Assembly: GCA_030737875.1 (NCBI GenBank)
Contig: CM060919.1
Location: 809,101,660-809,165,659, forward strand
Reading direction: 5' to 3'
DNA from: Allium sativum
Lineage: Eukaryota > Streptophyta > Magnoliopsida > Asparagales > Amaryllidaceae
DNA length: 64,000 nt
The translations under genes were made by a program, and so were the position numbers. The notes under the pieces were generated by a model. It saw only the letters and a list, made by a program, of their open reading frames with translations. It was not told the origin of the DNA and did not search any database. This document shows, one piece after another, positions 11,295 through 22,080 of this stretch; the stretch's first letter is position 1; the number at the start of each line of letters is the position of its first letter.

Positions 11295-12879
11295 CGGGAG
11301 CCATGTGGCGCACTGGCAAAGATACTGGTTTAGCATTGTCTACCAGATATATTCGGAAGTCGATCTCCCGCTTCGGAGGTAAACCCTTCACCTCCTCAAA
11401 CACATCCGAGTATTCCCGGACCACTCTAACAGATCGCAAACTCTCGACCGAAGCGTCAAGCGATTCAAGATAACTTAGCATAACAGAATTCATGGGATTA
11501 CAAGAGATCTCGAGAGTGTTCCCCAAGCGGGTCATGAGCCTAACAACTCTCCTTTCGCAATCAAGAATGGCACCATTACTGGATAACCAGTCCATGCCCA
11601 AAATTAACCCATAGCCCGTGAAGCCCAAAACAAAAGCATCACATCTAAACTCAACGCTAAGTATGGAAATCTTCAAACCCAAACATATCATGGACAAATA
11701 AGTGGAGCCCCCAATTGGGTTTGAAATAACCAAGGGATCATCTACTAGACTGGTGTCTAAGTGCAGTGACTCAACTAATGATGATGAGATAAACGAATGC
11801 GATGCGCCAGAGTTGAATAAAGTACGGACAGGATGATCAAACAGAAAAACCAGACTTTCAACGGAAATAGTTCTACCTCTTTCATGAATCGGTGGAACCG
11901 CGAGAGCCTGAACTTGCCCCCTTGCCTGACCTGGTGCCATAAGAGCCTGCACCTGTCCTCCTGAGGTAGATCCCGTCCTCTGCCCCTTCTTAGGGCAGTC
12001 CTTCACTAGATGCCCTGCTTCTCCACAGTGGAAGCAGCCAGTCTTCTTCTTCTTCCGACAATCTTTGCTTAGGTGGCCTGGTGTCCCACAATTGAAGCAC
12101 TTCTTCTTTCCCTTGCCACCGTTGCCTTTCCCACCCTTGTTTTGCTGTTGCTGTTGAGGTCTCTTCTGATCTCCTTTCTTCTCGGGTGCCTTATTAGCAT
12201 TGGGACCCTTCTCTTCCTCATGCATAAGTGCCATGTCTACTAGCTTCTCAAAGGTGGCCCCCATAGGGATGTGAGTCATAGCCAATCCATGCATCGGTTC
12301 ATTCAAGCCTTTAATGAACCTCAAAGCCTTCTTCTCCGGTGTATTCACCATGTCTATGCCAAACCTTGCCAACTGATTAAACTTGTTGACATATTCCTTC
12401 ACTGATAGGTTTCCTTGCTTTAGAGTCAAGAACCTTTCCATATACAGATTTTCTTCCGCCCTTGAGAGAAACTTTGCCACAAACCTTTGTCTGAAATCCG
12501 CCCAAGAGTCAACAGGGCGCTCTCCATTAGTGACCTCCCACCAGAACGAGGCCTCTCCCTTCATTAACCAAGCAGCTAACTTGACTTTATTTCCTTCTTC
12601 CATCTCAAAGATATCCATCAACTCTTCCACCTCCTTAAGCCAATCCCTAGCTTCCACAAAATTTTCTGATCCTTGAAATGGTTTTTGTCCCATAGCCTTA
12701 AATTCCCTGCAAGTCTTAGAAAAAGTATCCGCACGAGGAGGAGGAGGGGGAGGGAGATCGGGTGCAACTGGTGGTGGAGGAACATTTGCTGGACCCGCAG
12801 CGGCGGCCCTAGCCTCCATCAATCTCATATACCATACTGGTATCGCTACACCCTCCGGAAAGTTAAGATCTTCAGCCAT
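11266..12879 (-). pseudogene. Outer Tekay-type element: Gag with two zinc knuckles and protease
   Basis: A 537-codon ORF from ATG 12,879. Residues ~45-60 are a polyproline stretch. The Gag core follows (ARDWLKEVEELMD, WWEVTNGERPV, RFVAKFLS, VKEYVNKFNQLARFG). A lysine/glutamine-rich basic segment (KGGKGNGGKG) and two CCHC zinc knuckles come next, CFNCGTPGHLSKDC (~260) and CFHCGEAGHLVKDC (~280). Protease is at ~345-450, with GLILGMDWL. The catalytic motif reads FNSGAS (about residue 355) instead of the expected DSGAS, so the active-site Asp is Asn. A frameshift just before RT ends the ORF. Known role: Gag packages the RNA and protease matures the polyprotein. With Asn in the active site this protease should be inactive. 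Confidence 0.9.
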
Positions 12880-13064
12880 GCTGAAACGAAAAAGGAAAGA
12901 TTCAAAACGGAGAATTCGAAAGATAAAGATATGGCTATTAGGGATTATGCTTTTCTTTCAAAAACTTTTATCTTAAAAGACATGTTTTTGAAAATACTCC
13001 TTCAAAAATGTTTTTAGAAAAATAATTTTTCCAAAAAAAAAAAATATCTGTTCTGGTAACCTTT

Positions 13065-13077
13065 AGCTCTGATACCA
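13065..13077 (-). promoter_or_regulatory. Primer-binding site, outer Tekay-type element
   Basis: Minus strand TGGTATCAGAGCT, matching initiator-Met tRNA, two bases from the LTR edge at 13,080. The leader between it and the gag ATG (12,880-13,064) is A/T-rich and carries no ORF. Confidence 0.9.
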
Positions 13078-14319
13078 CGTGTAACACCCCACACCCGCTA
13101 AGGTCACTCACTAAGGGAATGCCTTAACTTCGGTGGAGTATTTTAAGTGAATATAGAACAGAAAAATTACAACAAGACAGATATAAATAATACTTGAAAA
13201 TTTAAAACATCATTTCATTACAGCAGAAGATAAACAAGTTTGGTTACAATACCAAAACCAACTAAAACAAGAGTCAAGTACTAAATATCCATCCTGATAA
13301 AAACAAAAGTACATAATCCTACTACACAACTAATAGCCATAATAGAAAAGATAAGCTGAGCTTTACATCAACGGTCCAAGCTCCAAAAGATAGATAAAGC
13401 AATCTGATCAAAGCCCACTAGTGCTAGGCCCAACCTGAGGACCTGAGGGGGAAAAGGATAAAAACAACGGGGTCAGACATAAGTCTGAGCGAGTCCTATA
13501 ACTTTAACAATACAATCATTAAAGTAATTAGGGTATGATATAAACTTGGTACGGTAATGACTGGGGATAAATGACTACACTAAGCAGCCAACTAGACATA
13601 GGATGAACTAAGATATCGGTAAAGATGCATCTACCCACCCAAGGGTAATTACTACACTGCACCACACCAGTCATTCCTACTTAAAGGTTGACCCCACCCA
13701 TGGACTTAGAAAATATAACTAGTAGTTTCGTGTACCCCTAGCTGACTACATAGGTGCCGTCTGCCACTATCTCCACTAGGTGTACCCACTACTCCCCAAG
13801 CGATCGGCTCCCTAACGTAGATACCCGTGCTGGCCCCACAGTGGGGTGTATCACTCCCCAAAGTGGCAACCCGATACAACCAACGGTGCACGGCTTATAC
13901 CTACACAATGCAACAACGTCTTACCTACCAGCCCGGGCCCACACACGCATATGAAACCCGTTGGACTTGCGTTGCCACCGCTACCCCGTTTTGGCCTCTT
14001 ATAGTCAAGCCCAGTACGCGTGTCCCATCCTCGACATGGGTCGAGCCCACAAAGATACATATGGGTTACTGGTTGAAATGGGCCCCCACAAGCTACCCAC
14101 CTAAGCTTTCTCCCTCTAGTGTATCCCACTTAACCCTTTAATCATGTTTAATTACATGTTTCCACTTTGGTTAAGTATTCTAATCGTATTTTCTATTGCC
14201 ACCCAAGGCAACCACTAGATATCCACATGCCACCCAAGGCACCCACTTAACCCCTCATGCCCCACTACATGCTTATCTGGTTAAGTGTTTCTTAATTGAT
14301 TAAGACCGTAACCTTTGTA

Positions 14320-14545
14320 AAGACCTCTCACATTAGACTGTCTTTTATGGAAGCTGGATTTGCCGGTCGGGTCCGGGCAGCCTTACGCCATAACAGTGTC
14401 TAACCTCGTGTCTTTACACTTGTCACGTATTTAGTTTATGCCTAAGACCTCTCACATTGGGCCAATCATTTGTAGCCGCTGGATTTGCCGGTCGGGTCCG
14501 GGCAGTCTTATGCTACAAAAGGGTCCAACCTCGTGTCTTAGTCGA
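14320..14545. repeat. ~125-bp tandem duplication inside the outer LTR
   Basis: Two copies of a block starting GACCTCTCACATT and containing GGATTTGCCGGTCGGGTCCG and AACCTCGTGTCTT, offset by about 125 bp. The core around GCCGGTCGGGTCCGGGCAG is identical and the flanks have diverged. Confidence 0.85.
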
Positions 14546-14749
14546 TTAATTACACCTAATTAATCACCCCCATATTTTGAATTAATTTTCCCTGATTAAT
14601 TCCAATTTAATGATGTACATAATTGACTCAATTATGTCCATCCACTTATGGTATGCAACATCATACCAATTTCACCACAATTTTGTTAACATGAATATTA
14701 ACCCCATCGTTCCCCACGTAATACGCTAACATGACATACTTAAAAGGGA

Positions 14750-15290
14750 AGATTCATCACAAATACAATGGGCTCAACTTAGCATAACATTAGCATAAAC
14801 ATGGGTTTTAAAGGTGTCAACTTGCATATATGACCATAGCATCGAACCCAACTAGCATAAATAATCAACCCAAACTTGCATGAATCACATATGTCATAAA
14901 GAGGGTAACTTGCATAGATGTTCATGTCATAGACCTATCATAAAGGGATAAACTTGCATACATGTCATAGGTCTAAAAAGGGATGAACTTGCATATGTTT
15001 CTCATATCATAAAAAAGGGTAAACATGCATATATATGCATGACATACAAAGGGGTAAACTTGCATATGTATGCCTATCATACAAAGGTGTAAACTTGCAC
15101 ATGTTACTTCAAACACCAAACTTGCATAACATGGTGTCATAATGGATCAATGTTTATCATAGTGATTTGCATAACTAGCATCATGAACATATAGGATAAA
15201 ACTTGCATAACTAGCATCATGGACATATAGCATAAAACTTGCATAACTAACATCATGAGCACATAGCATATGATAACATAACTTGCATTG
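14750..15290. repeat. Degenerate tandem repeat around AACTTGCATA in the outer LTR
   Basis: The word AACTTGCATA or a near variant recurs every ~40-55 bp together with CATATGTCATA/CATCATGAACATATAG. The last three units (15,150-15,270) are the most alike, with a ~51-bp period. No coding meaning is seen. Confidence 0.75.
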
Positions 15291-15540
15291 ATCCACATTC
15301 ATAACCATAACCTCATTACATCCTATCATAATTAGTTTAGCAATTGCTTGCTAAAGGCATAGAAACTCACAACTTGTTGATTAGCACTCCTATGAAGAAG
15401 ATTAAGTTACTAGAGTTGATTAGAAGTTGATTTGAGAAGCTATCTTCTTCTAAAATTTGATGGAGGCTCCTTCTAATTGCATTTTGACGGCATGACGGCC
15501 TTGTATCTATTTTTAGTATGGATTAGGGTAGTCTTAGGGT

Positions 15541-15550
15541 GTATTTATAG
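15541..15550 (-). promoter_or_regulatory. TATA-like box of the outer LTR
   Basis: Minus strand CTATAAATAC about 475 bp inside the LTR, at a position comparable with the other Tekay-type LTRs of the window. Confidence 0.55.
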
Positions 15551-16024
15551 ATTTAGGATGTAGTTTAGGCCCTTAGATTAACCCTAGATTAGTTTAGAGC
15601 CATCAGATCTCGTCACAAGCCCCCAAACACAGCCCAACAGCCAAAACAGTGCACCCAGGCCAAACCTGCCTGGCCACCTGTGTCGACTCCCAAGTCGACT
15701 GGGCAGTCGACTTGGGTCTTGCTGTGTCGACTCCCAAGTCGACTTTGGGTGGCTGGCGGGAATTTTCCCGCCCAGCCCGCCTGGCCTGATTTTCGAATTT
15801 TGAACCTGAAATTTAAATCTGTTTTGAACTTAGAATTTTCTAAAAACTTACATGGGCCATAACTGGGTCATACGGACTCCGATTTACAAAAACTCGGACT
15901 TTATTTCGCGTATTTTTCCGAGACGAACGTAATGGCCTAGCCCGTTTCCCCTGATTCAGATCTTAAAATTTAATTCTGCCCTGATTTATATTATAACAAG
16001 TTATTCAACATACGGGGTGTTACA

Positions 16025-16484
16025 ACAACTCTGATTGTTGATGGTTTTACCACTGGTGAGAAAGTCTCTTTGTAGTCAAAGTCTTATTGTTGAGTGAACC
16101 TTTTTGCAACCAATCTAGCTTTGTATATGTTTATAGACCCATATGGTTTCTTCCTAATCCTATATGTCCACTTGCATCCAATCACATTTTTATTCTTTAG
16201 TGATTTGACTAATTTCCGTGTTTGATTTTGTATGAGAGTACGATACTCTGTGTCCATGCCTTTCCTCCAATTGCAGTCACTTTTGCTTGATCATAGTAGT
16301 TTGGCTCTTCATGTACAATGAGAGAAGTATATATTTTGGGTTTGAACTCTTTGCTCTTGTGGTTATTGGATGAGTAGAATTGACTTTTGGTTGAGTGCAA
16401 GGTTGTTCATCTTCATTTGTATTCCCATTATTGCCATTTTTATTGTCTTCCTATTCATTTCTAGCAGTTCCTTCTTGGCATTGT
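16025..16484 (-). pseudogene. Copia element A: linker and N-terminal reverse transcriptase fragment
   Basis: On the minus strand the sequence reads the typical Ty1/copia RT start: IGCKWTYRIRKKPYGS, then a KARLVAKRFTQQ-like stretch, then DFDYKETFSPVVKPSTIRVV. It is preceded by a low-complexity linker (FLQQCQEGTARNE, NTNEDEQPCTQPK). In-frame stops interrupt it. It ends abruptly at the LTR of the outer Tekay element, which inserted in the RT. The upstream part of the same element continues at 28,871-31,372. The RNase H end and 3' LTR must lie left of the window. Confidence 0.85.
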
Positions 16485-17561
16485 TGTAAGAAACTGAGAT
16501 GTTGATGGTGATAGTTTTGATGACAACAACCTTGTTTCAACTTTGTTTCGATTATTATTATAAAATATACACAAACACGGTTACTTAGAACATATATATA
16601 TATATATATGCATGTATGTATATGTATATAGGTATTTATAGGAAATTTATGCATGTATTAATTATTGAAGACTATACAATTTAGAGAATCAAGATTTCAA
16701 AGCAGAAGAGCTCAAGATTCAAGACTCATGAGTATCAAGAATTCAAGAGTTCAAGAAATATAGAGTAATTGTGTCTAGATATATTGTTAAAATTCTGATT
16801 AGCACTAAATTCTGATTTCAGACATCTTTCACTATTTTCAAATAATTCCAAAATTACTTCCTTGTTTTTAAATCTATTTTCAAATGATATCAAAATTACT
16901 TCCTTATTATAAATTTATATCTTTTTATTTTAACTTCTGAAAATTATTATAACTCCTATTTTCTTAATTTTACATTTCTTATATTTTAACTCATAATTCA
17001 AATATGTTTTATGCAACGACCTGCAAAAATTCGACTCCTGAATTCTGACAATAATACATAAATCTCGTATTACTTGCCAAAACTCAAGTTCCGAAAACAC
17101 AGATAGTTATTAAAAAGAAATTAGAGGGTGAGAAAAGAAAGAAAGAAATATTAGAATAAAAGAAGAATAAGAACCAACACAACACAAAGTCTCACATCGT
17201 AGAGGAATAAAATATATTATAGAAATAAATTTTACTGAGACCTTTAAAAATACTTACAATCATCAAAGTACATCAACACTTCTGGAAGGTTATTTAACCA
17301 GTCCTCATATACAACACATAACGGAATAGTATATATATAATATCATACATCAGATCTCATCCAGCTCGTCTCTTTATAGCATCCGATAACCTGAGCCTGT
17401 ACAACTAGGTCAAACCCGAGCATTACAAATGCCGGATCAGTGTGGTGAACTAGAGTGAGAAAAACAAACTAAGTTTAAACGTATCATCCAACTTGATTTT
17501 TAAAGTCAAAATCTTTTCAAAAGAAAATGATAATCGTAAGACTAATCCACACATGAACTGT

Positions 17562-18303
17562 TGATGTCAAAAGTTGGTTACTAGCGACGTTCAACCCCCA
17601 ATCGTGTGAAGGGAACATGAATACTGATAAAATACAGGAAAAAGTAAAGGAAATGGGGGAAACACACAGTCTTTTTATAGTGGTTCGGCGAAGATTGTGC
17701 CTACGTCTACTTTATATGTTATTTCTGCTTTAGATTACAAGTACAATGGTTTTTCTATTTGAAGAAAAGAAAGAAGACGGTTGTTTTCTCTTCCAGATAA
17801 TGCTTTTCTGGGAAGAAGAAGTATGAACCGAAAAACATCAGGTCCTTTTCCTCTTTAAGCTTTGAGGGAGTTATAGGTGGAGATGGCAGCTTGGGCTGTT
17901 GTGACGTGGCCCGGCCTTTCTGGTAAGACTTGGACGCGTGGAACCCACCCTTGGATAGGATAGCGGCTGGAAGAATGGTTCCACTATTCATAAATAGTAT
18001 CCTCGGAAGTTGCAGCTTACGTGGCATCCATGAGAGTCAGGCCATGTATTTGAACAGCTTAGCTGGATATTTCATGTAGACCCGAAATACTCGGTCGATG
18101 CTCCCTGTGCGAGAGCAGTTCTCTTGGTCGACTGGGAGAGCGAGTCTTTCGGAGTAAGATGTTGGCTTGATTGGTCTGATGCGTGGCTTCTTCGGGTCGA
18201 GCTTCTGCTGGGCTTCCCAGAATGCGATATGTATAACTTGATTGGTTTCTCATTTGGGCTTCGATTTGGCCTGTTGCGTTTTTTACCAAAAAGAAGGCTA
18301 ACA
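17562..18303 (-). repeat. 3' LTR of the gag-only element
   Basis: 742 bp. It lacks a ~60-bp stretch present in the other LTR, between CATCCAT and GAGTCAG. It shares blocks such as AGTTGGTTACTAGCGACG and TTTTTATAGTGGTTCGGCGA with 21,280-22,080. Divergence is visibly higher than in the younger Tekay LTRs. Confidence 0.85.
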
Positions 18304-18419
18304 CTTTGCCCTTCAGAATGCATCTTCTTCGACAGATGGAGGTGTGTTCTGAAATGTGAATCGAAGCACAATTTTTCGAGAAGTTATGGTCGCGCCGGAC
18401 CATATTAAGGCCAGAAATA

Positions 18420-18790
18420 TGTCGGCTCCGATGTTGTATTAAGGCCAGAAAACCAACGACCGAGCTGGGTCGTATTGAGGCCGGAAAACCGACAACTATC
18501 AGGAACTGTATTAAGGCCGAGATGTTGACCATGTTTATGAGAGTTGGTTCCTGAAAAGGCAAAAATAAACCGTTCTCAGCTTGGAGAAGGCCGATGAGCC
18601 GAGCATTTTATTTCACATGGCTTTGAGGGGTGGCAAGTATCAACCATACTCGGCCTAGTGGCGAGTATTAACCATACTCGGCTTAGTGGCGAGTATTAAC
18701 CATACTTGGCTTAGTGGCGAGCATTAGCCATACTCGGCTTAGTGGCGAGTATTAGACATACTCGGCTTAGGGCAAGTATTTTTCATGCTC
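18420..18790. repeat. Minisatellites in the gag-only element
   Basis: A 28-bp unit GTGGCGAGTATTAACCATAC plus TCGGCTTA is repeated about five times at 18,630-18,790. It is preceded by a looser ~45-bp repeat with GTATTAAGGCCGGAAAACC (18,400-18,530). They occupy the place where pol would normally be. Confidence 0.85.
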
Positions 18791-19199
18791 GACTCATGTT
18801 ATATTATTGTGTCCAGCGAGCAGTAAAAGCTCGTGGTGTAGAAAAGAAGGGGGAGTATCATCCATACTCAGCTTAAAGAAATATACCACACTCGGCTAGG
18901 GGAGTAGGTGTTAAGATATGGTAGTAGGCTATCGCGCTGACCACGTTAAAAGAGGGGGACGAGCATTATCCATGCTCGTCTTTAGAATTTCCCAAACATT
19001 ATCCATATTTGTAAAAGAACATTCGTAGCAACTAACGAATTATTACAAAGAAAGTCTAAGAGGACATCGATTGATTCCTGAGCATGCCTAAGAGCTAAAT
19101 CCTAATCTCATACATGTGTGCATCAAGGTGTCCTTTTTATTGAAAGAAATACATCATAAAAAATCTAATTAATGATAATGTTGCATGTATTAGTCTCAG

Positions 19200-21237
19200 G
19201 GTCCTTTCCGTTTCTAGGAGCTTATGGATCGACCTGAGGAGCTTGGGCAAAAGTTAATGGCGGCAAGGCCGGGGCACGATTTTTGACATATTCGGGAAGC
19301 TCTCCTTTTCTGACTCGATTCTCGATGAGATCACGCAGATGTCGTCATTCATTGGTTCTATGTCCAGCTACGTTGTAAAATATGCAATGTTTGCCGGAAT
19401 CGAGCTCCATCTGTGTTGGCTCTCGTCGAGGTGGTCTCGGAGTGGGAAGGGACCCTCGTATGTCAAGGTAGATATCGAGCAGAGAGGAATTGAGTTCAGT
19501 GTATTGATCGTACTTACTTTCGATCTGAGGTCGCACATGACGCTCGCTCTTTTCCAGGGCCTTTCCTCTTCCTTTATTCTGGTCATTGCTGTGGGATCGA
19601 CTTTGTTGTTTTGCCGCTAAGACCTCTGGCTCTCCATCTCCATGCTGGCATCTTCTTATCGGAGGAATCTATCGGCCTCGGAATAGAAATCATCTATATC
19701 CTTGGGGGATCTCTGGTTAAAGAGATTGAGAATTCTGATTGATTCTAAACTCCCGCAATGGCAGCCATAAGTATCATCAATGACTCGGGTCGATCGACTA
19801 ACGCTACAGCTGCGTTGAATCTTTCGAGGAAGGATCTGAGCGTTTCTCCTGATCGCTTCTTGATGGTGGATTAGAACATAACGCTCTTTGGTCAAGAGAT
19901 ATGTAATCTGAATTGTTCGATGAAGCGGGTGACCAGAGTGTTCCAACTGCTGATCGACTCCGTTGGCAGCTGTCAAAACCACATTCCGACTATGTCTGTA
20001 AGAAAGAGAAGGAAGCACTTTGCCTTGACATTGGTCGATTCGCCAAGTACTTCCATATGTCGCATGTATCGCATGAGGTGGATGGTTGGATCAGTGCGGC
20101 CGTTGTATGACTCGATAGCTAAAAACTTGAAGTCTGGAGGGTTTCGGGAATTTCTGATTTCCCTGGTGAAGGGGCTGCGATTGACATTATCTATGTCTTG
20201 CTGCGAGGAAGTGCCCCGATTGAAGCGTCAGATAATGCTTTCAAGTTGGCTTCCATCTCCGAGTAGTCGTTGCCATGAATTTAGGTCAGCTTCTGGGGGA
20301 AGATTTCAGTGCGAGGATCTGGCAAAAGCATGCTCGGAAGGAAGGCCATTGGCTGGGCCCGTCTTCCGAGAGTTGAGTGAAGGTATGAGGGAAGGTGAAC
20401 TCTGGTAGGTGGTTCTGGGAAGAATGGACCCTCTTGAACCTGAGGGGTAGTGGGTTGAGTTGTACCCGTAACAGAGGGCCTGGGCCGATACAGCATAGCA
20501 TGTGATGTTCGAAGCTCGAAGGTTCCCTTGGTGGGAGCGAGGTTAGTAGGTCTATGGTAGTGTTTTCTTCTTACACTGTGAGCACCGGTATGGCGGGATG
20601 GCCCCCCTGGTTCGAAGGGAAGGCCACACCAGCTCTTCGTTGAAGGGGAAGAGTGGTTAGACTTGTCTGTGGTAAGATTCCGGGTTGTAATGGGAATGGC
20701 GTTGATTCTGATGGACTTGGGGGTTTCTCAACTGGTTCTATAGGTCGAGATGTTCCCAAGAGTGCGGGAAAAGTGTTCTACCGATCTGGATCTTGATCGT
20801 GGGTTTCTTGAGGTTCTTGTGTTGCAACTGCGCTGGTTGTTGGAAGTGATACTCCTGGTTGTAATCGATCGGTTGTGGGACCAAACCAGGATGAAATAAA
20901 GGTGTAGCCTGATCAGTGGCCTGATTCTGTGCAGACCGAAGATCAGTTGTTTCCCTGGTCCGACCGGTGGAGGAATTGATGTTGAAGCATTCAATCCTGT
21001 CTCCAGTTGACCGAGAACGTGATCCATCAACAGCTGTTGTCGTTCGAGGAGTTTATCCTGAGATGACATATGGTCTCTGAACTCGACCATGATTTCATCC
21101 ATGTCATCCCGGGTAAGAAATCGAGACAAATCTTCATGAGAGGAAACTTCGAGGCTTGCTTCTGCAGCATTAGTACTAGTTGCATCGGCGCTTGTGGGAC
21201 AAGAGGATGTTGTATCTTTCTTTCGTTTATTCTCCAT
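19200..21237 (-). pseudogene. Gag of the gag-only element (several frame breaks)
   Basis: The frame opens at ATG 21,237 (MENKRKKD) and runs through an acidic/coiled stretch (RDHMSSQDKLLERQQLLMDH). It then shifts frame near 20,950. Later minus-strand segments show the core Gag fold (GRTDPTIHLMRYMRHMEVLG, VGMWFQQLPTESISSWNTL around 19,900-20,110) and a degenerate zinc-knuckle-like motif CIFYNVAGHRTNE near 19,350-19,390. The CxFHxxxGHxTxEC pattern of Tat/Ogre-Retand-type Gag is expected there. Stops and frameshifts are frequent. Role by family: RNA packaging into particles. The intact-looking N-terminus may not be translated today. Confidence 0.75.
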
Positions 21238-21240
21238 GGA

Positions 21241-21276
21241 TTAAGGCAAGTCGCGCCCCTTCCTGGTGTGCCAAAG
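21241..21276 (-). promoter_or_regulatory. Likely primer-binding region of the gag-only element
   Basis: Immediately downstream of the 5' LTR (minus strand) comes ATAC then TTTGGCACACCAGGAAGGGG, a primer-site-like sequence between the LTR and the gag ATG. It is not the initiator-Met type used by the other gypsy elements here. I cannot name the tRNA with confidence. Confidence 0.5.
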
Positions 21277-21279
21277 TAT

Positions 21280-22080
21280 TGACTTCAAAAGTTGGTTACT
21301 AGCGACGTTCAACCCCCAATCGTGTGAAGGGCACACGAATACCGATAAAATACTAAAAAAAGTAAACGAAACGGGGGAAACACACAGTCTTTTTATAGTG
21401 GTTCGGCGAAGACTATGCATACGTCCACTTTATATGTTATTTCTGCTTTAGATTACAAGTACAACGCTTTTTCTATTTGAAGAAAAGAAAGAAGACGGAT
21501 GTTTTCTCTTCTAGATAATGCTTTTCTAGGAAGAAGAAGTATGAACCGAAAAACATCAAGTCCTTTTCCTCTTTAAGCTTTGAGGTATTTATAGGTGGAA
21601 ATGGCAGGTTGGGCTGTTGTGACACGGCCCGACCTTTCTGGGAAGACTTGAATGCGTGGAACTCACCACTTGGATAGGATAGCGGCTAGAAGACTGGTTC
21701 CACTATTCATAAATAGTATCCTCGAAAGTTGCGGCTTACGTGGCATCCATAGTAGGGTGTATCAAAAGTAGAGCTTTGTCCGGATGTGGTGGACCACCTT
21801 TTCTTCCTTGGGAGTCAGACCAAGTATTTGAACAGTTCAACTGGATATTTCATGTAGGCCCGAAATACTCGGTCGATGCTCCCTGTGCAAGAGCAGTTCT
21901 CTTGGTCGACTGGGAGAGCGAGTCTTTCGAAGTAAGATGTTGGCTTGATTGGCCCGATGTGTGGCTTCTTCGAGCCAAGCTTTTGCTGGGCTTCCCAGAA
22001 TGCAATCTGTATAATTGATTGGTTGCTCGTTTGGGCTTCGATTTGGCCCGTTGCGTCTTTTACCAAAAAGAAGGCTAACA
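21280..22080 (-). repeat. 5' LTR of the gag-only element
   Basis: 801 bp, sense orientation TGTTAGCC to GAAGTCA. It is the direct repeat of 17,562-18,303 but longer by ~60 bp. The gag start lies just downstream. Confidence 0.85.

Larger units (their letters stand above)
13080..16024 (-). repeat. 5' LTR of the outer Tekay-type element
   Basis: 2,945 bp bounded by TGTAACACCCC and its perfect inverse GGGGTGTTACA. It abuts the primer site on one side and copia RT coding sequence on the other, which fixes the boundary. It contains a TATA-like box, a ~125-bp tandem duplication (14,320-14,545), a run of degenerate ACTTGCATA-centred repeats (14,750-15,290) and a GTCGAC cluster (15,680-15,745). The partner 3' LTR is outside the window, so the target duplication (ACAAC at 16,025-16,029 on this side) cannot be checked. 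Confidence 0.9.
17562..22080 (-). mobile_element. Gag-only (non-autonomous) LTR retrotransposon, Tat/Ogre-like gag
   Basis: LTRs at 17,562-18,303 and 21,280-22,080 flank an internal region with a Gag reading frame on the minus strand and no recognisable protease, RT or integrase. Only ~0.95 kb, filled with tandem repeats, lies between the gag end and the 3' LTR. A purine run (GAAGGGCAAAG) precedes the 3' LTR, and a likely primer site (TTTGGCACACCAGG...) follows the 5' LTR. This architecture matches the TR-GAG class, which depends on pol from relatives. I found no matching target duplication (ACTGT left, TAAAC right), so decay or inter-element recombination is possible. Confidence 0.8.

Noticed and set aside
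13706..14141. Overlapping ORFs of 60-100 codons on both strands
   Set aside because: G/C-richer part of the outer LTR; no conserved motif, and LTR boundaries explain the region.
18059..18562. 167-codon minus-strand ORF
   Set aside because: Spans the LTR edge and minisatellites of the gag-only element; the equivalent frame in the other LTR diverges. No domain seen.
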